Part shown: one piece after another, positions 56,522 through 64,000 of the stretch
How positions within the stretch are numbered: position 1 is the first letter of the stretch
Layout: every line of letters begins with the position of its first letter
From: Veronia pacifica
GTDB taxonomy: Bacteria; Pseudomonadota; Gammaproteobacteria; Enterobacterales; Vibrionaceae
DNA length: 64,000 bases
Assembly: GCF_001707825.1 (NCBI RefSeq)
Contig: NZ_LYBM01000030.1
Location: forward strand, 1-64,000
Direction of reading: 5' to 3'
The notes under the pieces: generated by a model
The model's input: only the letters and a program-made list of their open reading frames with translations
The model's database searches: none
What the model was told of the DNA's origin: nothing
Made by a program: the position numbers and the translations under genes

Positions 56522-58909
56522 TTAATCACGAAGTTGAGCGTCGAATTTCTCGCCAACTACCGAGATCACGGCCTTAACTGCCTCAGAAATATCACTTTCT
56601 TCAAGTGTCTTTTCTGATGACTGAAGTGTAAGAGCAATGGCCAGACTCTTGTGGCCTTCCTCTACACCTTTACCCTTGTACACATCGAACAGCGATGCTG
56701 ATGTGATCAGAGAATGGCCCGTTTCACGGCAAGCAGACACAATGTCATCAGCATTGACTTCATCCGCAACAATAAGAGCAATGTCACGGCGATTCGCTGG
56801 GAATTTCGATACTGCCGCTGCTTCTGGGATCACGCGGGTGTTAATTGCATCCCACTCAATCTCAAACACGACGGTACGACCGTTTAGGCCAAATTTCCGC
56901 TCCAACTCCGGATGAACAGTGCCGATATGACCAATCACTTTTCCATCGAGTTCAATCGCAGCTGTCTGACCCGGGTGAAGTGCTGGGTGTTTCGCCGCCT
57001 TAAAGCTGTAAGACAGAGAATCAGCTGTAAGCTCAAGCACAGCCTCCAGATCGCCTTTCATATCGAAGAAATCAACAGTATTACTTTCAATATCCCAGTG
57101 GTCTTCGCTACGTGATCCGGAAATAACACCAGCCAGCATCATTTCCTGACGGATACCATTCTCTGCACTCTGCTCTGGAATGAAGCGCAAACCTGATTCA
57201 AACAAACGCACGCGGGGTTGTTGACGTTTCTGGTTATAAGCAACGGTATTCAGCATACCAGTGAGCAGGCTCAGACGCATTGCTGACATATCTGCTGAGA
57301 TTGGGAACGGCAGAATAATCGGCTCAACATCAGGCACAATCAGCTTCTGTTGTTCAGGCTCGACAAAGCTGTAAGTAATTGCTTCGTAGTAACCACGGTC
57401 AACCAGCAAATCACGTACGCGCTTCAGAGGAAGATTCGCTTCTTTATATGTGTTCATTACCAAATCGGCTGCCGGGGCCTGATCTGGAATATTGTTGTAC
57501 CCATAAATGCGCGCCACTTCTTCAACCAGATCCTCTTCGATCTGAATATCAAAGCGCCATGATGGTGACGTTGCAGTCCAACCCGAGTCAGTGGTCTCAA
57601 CTGAACAACCAAGGCGTGTCAGTATTTCTTCAACATCATCGTTAGGCACTGAGTGTCCAAGCAGACTGTCCAGCTTGCTGCGACGCAGAACAATAGAATT
57701 TGCTGTTGGCAGGTGTTCTTGTGATTCTTCACCAACAATTTCACCCGCTTCACCACCGCAAATCTCAATCAGCAGTTGGGTAGCACGTTCCATTGCATTG
57801 TATTGCTGCGCTGGATCAACACCACGCTCAAAGCGGTGAGAGGAGTCAGTGTGCAGACCATAACTCCGGGCACGACCGCGAATAGCATCAGGAGAGAAGA
57901 ACGCAGCCTCAAGCAGAACGTCGGTAGTATCAGTGTTCACACCTGAATATTCACCACCAAAGATACCAGCGATAGCCAGTGCCTGTTTATGGTCCGCGAT
58001 CACGAGTGTGTCTTCGTTCAGTTCTGCTTCATTGCCATCGAGAAGAACAAGTTTCTCACCTTGCTTCGCCATACGTGCAACGATGCCACCTTCAATTTTG
58101 CTGAGGTCAAACGCATGCATTGGCTGCCCTTGTTCAAGCAAAATGAAGTTAGTGATATCAACAATAGGGTCGATAGAACGAACACCGCTTCGACGCAGTT
58201 TTTCTTGCATCCAGAGTGGCGATTCAGCTTTGACGTTCACGTTGCGAACAACACGGCCCAAATAACGCGCACAAGCTTGTGGTGCCTCAATAGACACTGC
58301 AACTTTATCTTCGATAGTCGCAGGGACAGACTCGATAGTTGGCTCGCAGACTTCAGCACGGTTCAATACGCCCACTTCACGGGCCATACCTTTGATGCTC
58401 AGACAGTCTGCGCGGTTGGCAGTCAGGTCAACGTCGATAGTGACATCATTAAGGCTCAGAAACTCGCGGAAATCAGTGCCAATAACAGCGTCTGCTGGCA
58501 GTTCCAAGATGCCATCTGACTCTACGTCTATACCCAGCTCGGTGAAAGAGCAAAGCATACCGTGAGATGGCTGACCGCGAAGTTTGGCTTTTTTGATTTT
58601 GAAATTGCCCGGCAATACCGCACCAACAGTGGCAACAGCTACTTTCAGTCCCTGACGACAGTTTGGAGCACCGCAGACGATGTCAAGTAGCTCATCACCA
58701 CCAACGTTAATTTTAGTCACACGGAGCTTGTCAGCATCAGGGTGTTGACCACACTCAACAACTTCACCAACGACAACGCCAGTGAACTCACCTGCAACTG
58801 GGTCGACATCATCAACTTCCAGACCGGCCATAGTGATTTGGTGTGCCAGTTCGTCGCTGGTAACTGCTGGGTTAACCCATTCGCGCAGCCAGGATTCACT
58901 AAATTTCAT
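56522..58909 (-). CDS. pheT: phenylalanine-tRNA ligase beta subunit
   Basis: A 795-residue subunit of the (alpha-beta)2 phenylalanyl-tRNA synthetase. Starts [11 protein letters not shown], as in the family. An N-terminal tRNA-binding (EMAP-like) domain (about 40-150, with [21 protein letters not shown]), B3/B4 editing region with [21 protein letters not shown]5 domain and C-terminal FDX-ACB domain (about 700-795) are in order. Quoted segments are at most 20 residues. Nineteen bases separate it from pheS. Confidence 0.96.
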   Translation of the reverse strand: MKFSESWLREWVNPAVTSDELAHQITMAGLEVDDVDPVAGEFTGVVVGEVVECGQHPDADKLRVTKINVGGDELLDIVCGAPNCRQGLKVAVATVGAVLPGNFKIKKAKLRGQPSHGMLCSFTELGIDVESDGILELPADAVIGTDFREFLSLNDVTIDVDLTANRADCLSIKGMAREVGVLNRAEVCEPTIESVPATIEDKVAVSIEAPQACARYLGRVVRNVNVKAESPLWMQEKLRRSGVRSIDPIVDITNFILLEQGQPMHAFDLSKIEGGIVARMAKQGEKLVLLDGNEAELNEDTLVIADHKQALAIAGIFGGEYSGVNTDTTDVLLEAAFFSPDAIRGRARSYGLHTDSSHRFERGVDPAQQYNAMERATQLLIEICGGEAGEIVGEESQEHLPTANSIVLRRSKLDSLLGHSVPNDDVEEILTRLGCSVETTDSGWTATSPSWRFDIQIEEDLVEEVARIYGYNNIPDQAPAADLVMNTYKEANLPLKRVRDLLVDRGYYEAITYSFVEPEQQKLIVPDVEPIILPFPISADMSAMRLSLLTGMLNTVAYNQKRQQPRVRLFESGLRFIPEQSAENGIRQEMMLAGVISGSRSEDHWDIESNTVDFFDMKGDLEAVLELTADSLSYSFKAAKHPALHPGQTAAIELDGKVIGHIGTVHPELERKFGLNGRTVVFEIEWDAINTRVIPEAAAVSKFPANRRDIALIVADEVNADDIVSACRETGHSLITSASLFDVYKGKGVEEGHKSLAIALTLQSSEKTLEESDISEAVKAVISVVGEKFDAQLRD

Positions 58910-58928
58910 TGATTATTTACCCCGATGC

Positions 58929-60041
<1,113 letters not shown>

Positions 60042-60496
60042 TCACATAGTAATTAATCAAAACACTAATGCCAAATTGTATCGGTTGGTTTCTGAGTGTT
60101 TTTCTGAAATTTCATCAATCAGAACAAATATCGAGCAAATCCCGCAAGATAGCGCCGACAATGCACGACAGGATAGTGTTTGACACAACTCACTTAACGT
60201 TCCCGACTATCATCAGATGAGCAGACGTAACATGGCTGACAAGACTCTCCCTTGAAGAGGCGTAGTGGATTTCATCTACTGTTAACATTTGCCAACCATG
60301 AACTCTCAGTGACTCTGATACAGTCGCAGCTTACTTACATCTCTTCTATCTGCCATATACACATAGGCAAGTATTTAGAAAAGTGCGGATTTACCCGCTT
60401 CATTTTCATCCACTAGCGAAGTCATTCTGCCTCTATGCATACAGGAAGACACATCATTAACCACTGACAAGTCTACAGCTGAAAATTTTGGTGAAT

Positions 60497-60515
60497 TGGT
60501 ATTTTATTAATACCA
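60497..60515. promoter_or_regulatory. candidate GntR operator 1
   Basis: TGGTATT-N5-AATACCA is a perfect 7+5+7 palindrome, 330 bases upstream of the GntR gene. Its half-site matches the second palindrome at 60767. FadR-type regulators such as UxuR/ExuR bind TTGGTATACCAA-type sites, so a family link is plausible. Confidence 0.4.
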
Positions 60516-60766
60516 GAAGATGTATTGTTTACTACAAAAGCAGTAATGAAGAATAAATGAATTTCTAAAGGAAATCTTGTTATGAGTCAACCTTATAAAA
60601 TATGAGACATGGAATTTTAAACTGTTGTTTTTAAAATAAATTAATGTTTGTATTAGTGAGTATTTAATATTCCCATTTATCCAATTAAATCAGACAAATG
60701 CTTGATCAAAAAGTCTTGTTAATTCAGAATGGAGTAATGATTTTTCTTTGACAAATCATCGCCATT

Positions 60767-60785
60767 TGGTATTGAAATAATACCT
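60767..60785. promoter_or_regulatory. candidate GntR operator 2
   Basis: TGGTATT-N5-AATACCT, the same half-sites and spacing as the 60497 copy with one mismatched end base. It lies about 60 bases before the GntR start, where an autoregulatory operator would be expected. Confidence 0.45.
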
Positions 60786-60844
60786 GTAATGTAAATCTTA
60801 CTATTCGTTTTTAAACAAGATGAGCTCTAGAGTGAAAGACAGCT

Positions 60845-61588
60845 ATGTCCAGAGATTTATTTATCAATGAAAACGTGCTGCGAAATAAAACAAAAAAAGA
60901 AATTCTCGCTGAAAAAATATTGGAGATGATCCTTACTGGTCTGCTCCGTAATGGGGACGAACTGCCAAGTGAACGGGATCTTGCAAACACTTTTGGCGTA
61001 AGCCGTGAGACAGTGAGAGGCTCATTAAGCGTAGTGTCTGATCTTGGCCTGCTGGTCGTTTCACAGGGCGCGAAAACAAGGATTAATGCCAGCCCAAAAA
61101 TCATAGAGAAATGTCAGGAACTGCTGCCTAATCAAGCAAACCTTCAAGTTAACCAGTTTGATATTGATACTGTCTTTGAGACCAGAAAAATTGTTGAGCG
61201 AGCTGTTGTTCGTAAGGCTGCACTCAATATTGATAAATCTGGACTGGATCTTCTGAGAAGCCTGCTTATCCAGCAGGAAAGACAGTTCGAGCAGCCAGTA
61301 CACTTCCAACTCTCTGATAAACAGTTTCATCGCATTATTGCAGAATGCATCCCCAATGAACTGCTTACCAATTATGCGCAAGAGCTTTACTCATACGGCC
61401 TGCAGTTTCGTCGTGTTGCCATGTCACTGAGCGGCTCAATCGAGCAGAGTTTCAAAGAGCACACCATGATTTTTAACGCGCTGGAGAAACGTGATCCAGA
61501 CAGAGCTGAAGAAATGATGATTAATCACATAAATAGCGTGTACGACACAACACTGTTGGCAATGAAAGAGAGAAATGGTCTGAAATAA
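60845..61588 (+). CDS. FadR-subfamily GntR transcription regulator
   Basis: A 247-residue regulator. Winged helix-turn-helix at about 17-82 with PSERDLANTFGVSRETVRGSL, then an all-helical FCD effector domain (about 105-235). His residues in the FCD domain (e.g. QFHRIIAE and HINSVYD) suggest metal-assisted binding of a carboxylate or sugar acid. Rightward, convergent with the DOMON gene and possibly controlling the leftward transporter-cytochrome genes, or an operon outside the window. Two matched palindromes precede it. Confidence 0.85.
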   Translation: MSRDLFINENVLRNKTKKEILAEKILEMILTGLLRNGDELPSERDLANTFGVSRETVRGSLSVVSDLGLLVVSQGAKTRINASPKIIEKCQELLPNQANLQVNQFDIDTVFETRKIVERAVVRKAALNIDKSGLDLLRSLLIQQERQFEQPVHFQLSDKQFHRIIAECIPNELLTNYAQELYSYGLQFRRVAMSLSGSIEQSFKEHTMIFNALEKRDPDRAEEMMINHINSVYDTTLLAMKERNGLK

Positions 61589-61592
61589 ACCT

Positions 61593-61625
61593 TAAGCGGA
61601 AAGCCCGCACGTGGTTTTCCGCTTA
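61593..61625. terminator. hairpin between convergent genes
   Basis: Perfect ten-base stem TAAGCGGAAA / TTTCCGCTTA with a 13-base loop between the GntR and DOMON stop codons. No long T-run, but A/T-rich stem ends could serve either strand. Confidence 0.5.
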
Positions 61626-61647
61626 TGTCCTACCGATTAAATTTATC

Positions 61648-62880
61648 CTATTTATCTTCCCTGTAAGGTGTGCGGCTGAATCTGTTCCCCGGATGTCTTC
61701 GACTGAATCCCCATATTGCGTGATAAGTATCTATCCAGCGTCGCTGTAGGCTAAAGAGTACATACGAAACCACCATCATCAACTCAATACCAAACAAAAG
61801 CAGATAGGCCCATGCACCGAGAGAAAATAGGAAGAAGCCGCTATAAATAGTAAAGTGACTGGCGATTAATATGATGTATCCAGACGTTTTATGGACCCAC
61901 TCAAACATTCTCCGATATATCGTCATGTTGTAATGGTCACCGTACCATCGGCTTCTTGGTATTGGATAGCCATCATCATCGACAGGCCCACCTTTCGTTC
62001 CTCTTTTAAAGCCAGATGTCGCCTGAAGCATTGACATTCCGAGGACAACAAAACCCAGCTTCGCATGAAGTGTAGAGGTATCTATACCGTTGAGTGCAAA
62101 CATGCTTAAAATGAGAGCGACAGCAGACAGAGCGATGGATATTGAGTGCCCTATCCAGTGCGTGATCCACCAAAATTTGTTATCAAGTTTTACCGGAAAA
62201 TTTTGTCCCGGCGTTACCTTAAAATAACGGGTAACAGTGATGATCACTGGCGACATAATACCCCATGCCAACACCATTAATGCGGCGTGCATGACAATCA
62301 GGATCGAAAGGCGTCGCTCAGCCTGTGAGCCATCGCCAAAGTGAAGTTGTTGTACGCCGAATTCGCTGTGAAAGTTAAATCGCCTGCCATCACCGACAGC
62401 CCAAAGGAAGTCAGTATCTTGGTCTAAATTTAAAACTGCATCGGTGGGGTCTGACGTGACAATTGGCCGTTTGAACACCATGACCGTTACCCCGTTTTCA
62501 CTCACAATCGAAGCATCGTGGATGTTCTGATGTTCATCTTTAGTGATGGATGAGCTAAACCGGCCAGTCATGTGGCTATCCGCCACCTCACCTCTGGTCA
62601 GATAACCAATGATGGCGTCAGCGTTAGACATATTTTTGCCAAAACCCAAGCCAATCCACACTTCACCGGGGTGGTAAGCTTTAATATCCAACATGCCATC
62701 TTCAGTGACGTTCCAGCACATTGTTAAATCGCTGTCTAATAGTGTTTTCTGATGACTGAAACCATCACAGGAGGATGTTGTGTTGACTTCTGTATGTCCG
62801 AACTCACCTGAACTCGCGCTGTAGGCAGGAGATACAACGCACAATAATAAACATGCAAGACTAATCAGGATCGACTGCAT
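61648..62880 (-). CDS. DOMON-cytochrome b561 membrane protein
   Basis: A 410-residue protein with a signal peptide (about 1-21), a DOMON domain (about 30-190) and a cytochrome b561-type membrane domain (about 195-380) with five or so helices. Conserved His residues in VMHAALMVLAWG, HWIGHSIS, LHAKLGF and VHKTSGYI can bind two haems b across the membrane. DOMON domains bind haem or sugars. This architecture is common in eukaryotic ferric reductases and cellobiose-dehydrogenase-type chains but less so in bacteria. The upstream diheme cytochrome c overlaps it by 20 bases, so both probably form one electron-transfer chain. Confidence 0.75.
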   Translation of the reverse strand: MQSILISLACLLLCVVSPAYSASSGEFGHTEVNTTSSCDGFSHQKTLLDSDLTMCWNVTEDGMLDIKAYHPGEVWIGLGFGKNMSNADAIIGYLTRGEVADSHMTGRFSSSITKDEHQNIHDASIVSENGVTVMVFKRPIVTSDPTDAVLNLDQDTDFLWAVGDGRRFNFHSEFGVQQLHFGDGSQAERRLSILIVMHAALMVLAWGIMSPVIITVTRYFKVTPGQNFPVKLDNKFWWITHWIGHSISIALSAVALILSMFALNGIDTSTLHAKLGFVVLGMSMLQATSGFKRGTKGGPVDDDGYPIPRSRWYGDHYNMTIYRRMFEWVHKTSGYIILIASHFTIYSGFFLFSLGAWAYLLLFGIELMMVVSYVLFSLQRRWIDTYHAIWGFSRRHPGNRFSRTPYREDK

Positions 62881-63838
62881 TTGTTCCTCCCTCGTCTGTT
62901 AAACTCCTAAAATATTTCACCATCGCATCAGCGTCTTCTTTGCTAAGGTGCGACGTAATTTCTTCAACCACCAGTGCCATCTCGCCACCGGTATAATTGC
63001 CATCTGGCAGGACGCCTGTCTTAAGAAAATCTAGCCATTGTTTATCTGTCCAATGGAGTGTGCCGTCCACCGTATTCGTGATGTTTGGCGCTGGGTTAAA
63101 TTCACCCACGGGCACACCTGACATCCAGCGTGAGCGAATAACGCCACCCATAATATCTCGTGGCGAGTGACACTCACCGCAGTGACCAAGCACCTCTGCG
63201 AGATACTCTCCCCGCTTTGCCTGCTCTCCCTCAACCTTACTGGTCTTCGGCTCCTCATCCAGATACAAGAGCTTCCACATTCCCATTCCGTATCGAATGC
63301 TAAATGGGAAGAGTAAGTCTCGCTCCTCCGCTTTTTCAGCTACCGGGGCGACTTGCGTGTCTATATATGCCTTTAAATCAACAATGTCTTGATCTGTCAT
63401 CCGTGAGTAAGAGGTATAAGGAAAAGCCGGGTAATAATGCTCCCCATCAGGGCTTATACCCAATCGAGTCGCATCAGCAAACTCCTCTACTGTCCACCCT
63501 CCAATACCCGATAGCGTGTCTGGTGTGACATTGGGCGCTACAAGAATACCGAAGGGCGTTCTTAGGCGCTTACCACCTGCCAGCTCTTTCGCCCCCGGCA
63601 CATGTTCTGTGTGACAGGCGCTACAGCCCGACAGGTGATAAATGTATTTGCCATTAGCAATATCAGGCGTCAGTGAATTGATCTTGGCATTTGATTTCTC
63701 CCAGATAACAGTAGGAAACATCATCACAATCAGGCTAAACACCCCTGACAATGTAAGTGCAATACCACTCAATACAAACCGTTTGCGTTGCCATTTGGTC
63801 AGGGGATGCAACGCAAGACGCTGAGCTAACCACGACAT
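62861..63838 (-). CDS. membrane-anchored diheme cytochrome c
   Basis: A 325-residue cytochrome with an N-terminal membrane anchor (about 22-44) and two cytochrome c domains, CSACH at 72-76 and CGECH at about 215-219. It resembles the cytochrome subunits of periplasmic alcohol or sugar dehydrogenases. GKRLRTPFGILVAPNVTPD is typical of these. It lies between a sugar ABC permease (two-base gap upstream) and the DOMON-b561 gene (20-base overlap), which suggests electron transfer tied to sugar oxidation, but no dehydrogenase is in the window. Confidence 0.83.
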   Translation of the reverse strand: MSWLAQRLALHPLTKWQRKRFVLSGIALTLSGVFSLIVMMFPTVIWEKSNAKINSLTPDIANGKYIYHLSGCSACHTEHVPGAKELAGGKRLRTPFGILVAPNVTPDTLSGIGGWTVEEFADATRLGISPDGEHYYPAFPYTSYSRMTDQDIVDLKAYIDTQVAPVAEKAEERDLLFPFSIRYGMGMWKLLYLDEEPKTSKVEGEQAKRGEYLAEVLGHCGECHSPRDIMGGVIRSRWMSGVPVGEFNPAPNITNTVDGTLHWTDKQWLDFLKTGVLPDGNYTGGEMALVVEEITSHLSKEDADAMVKYFRSLTDEGGTNAVDPD

Positions 63839-63840
63839 CT

Positions 63841-64000
63841 CTACCCCTTCACTGCCCCTGCTGTCATTCCCGAAATAATTTGTTTTGAAGCAACGAAAGT
63901 GAAGATGATCGGTGGGATTGCAAGTAATACGCCCATCGCCATGATGGCACCCCAGTCGATGTTGTATTCAGTCAGTGAATTCACAATATAGACAGGTGTT
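63841..64000 (-). CDS. carbohydrate ABC transporter permease, C-terminal part
   Basis: The last 52 codons of a gene that starts beyond the window. The peptide includes YNIDWGAIMAMGVL and ends GMTAGAVKG, the usual end of MalG/UgpE-type sugar permeases. One membrane segment (about 20 residues) is seen. It is followed two bases later by the cytochrome c start, implying one operon. Confidence 0.85.
   Translation of the reverse strand, partial: TPVYIVNSLTEYNIDWGAIMAMGVLLAIPPIIFTFVASKQIISGMTAGAVKG

Overview
The window reads as a piece of a gammaproteobacterial chromosome, most probably from the Vibrionaceae (Grimontia, Enterovibrio, Photobacterium or Vibrio side). The inference rests on gene content and order: a NosP/VpsV-like FIST protein plus hybrid kinase beside ccoNOQP, then ccoH-ccoI-ccoS-DsbD-like-fnr-uspE-ttcA, a potABCD operon followed by cobB, DUF2987 and DUF3581 proteins, hrpA, and pheS-pheT-ihfA. 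No rRNA, tRNA, CRISPR array, intact insertion sequence or replication origin was recognised.

Layout. 1-11.9 kb is the accessory part: AT-rich DNA, then a tight three-gene operon (stand-alone adenylation enzyme, ferric-reductase-like membrane flavoprotein, enoyl-CoA hydratase; 1159-4896), a DUF2726 protein, a signal-less subtilisin-like protein (5873-7786), a small membrane protein, a long SIR2-like protein that may be an anti-phage NADase (8949-10550), a decayed phage DUF3653 gene (10577-10973) and a small peptide with a double-glycine leader (11462-11668). 12.1-26.5 kb is respiratory and regulatory: NosP-like sensor with hybrid kinase, cbb3 oxidase and its assembly genes, Fnr, UspE and TtcA. 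26.7-28.9 kb holds three overlapping envelope genes, including a Bax-like glucosaminidase lipoprotein.

29.2-35.9 kb has the spermidine/putrescine ABC importer potABCD, the sirtuin cobB and a membrane diguanylate cyclase. 35.9-43.0 kb is a leftward catabolic unit for a phenolic substrate: TRAP transporter (large permease frameshifted), extradiol dioxygenase, FAD monooxygenase, FAH-family hydrolase and an IclR regulator. 43.2-60.0 kb is mostly housekeeping: NUDIX, DUF3581, L,D-transpeptidase-like protein, hrpA, TerB-like protein, a small secreted protein, btuCD, astE, ihfA, pheT and pheS. 60.8-64.0 kb begins a second accessory unit: a FadR-type GntR regulator preceded by two matching palindromes, a DOMON-cytochrome b561 protein, a diheme cytochrome c and the end of a sugar ABC permease that runs off the window.

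Working together: the 12-26 kb block couples oxygen and possibly nitric-oxide sensing (Fnr, NosP-like) to the high-affinity oxidase; the 36-43 kb block pairs uptake with hydroxylation and ring opening of an aromatic acid; the 61-64 kb block looks like sugar uptake linked to a periplasmic electron-transfer chain. Starts were adjusted by ribosome-binding site and family length where the longest open frame looked too long. All family names are from recognition of motifs by eye; no database search was run.
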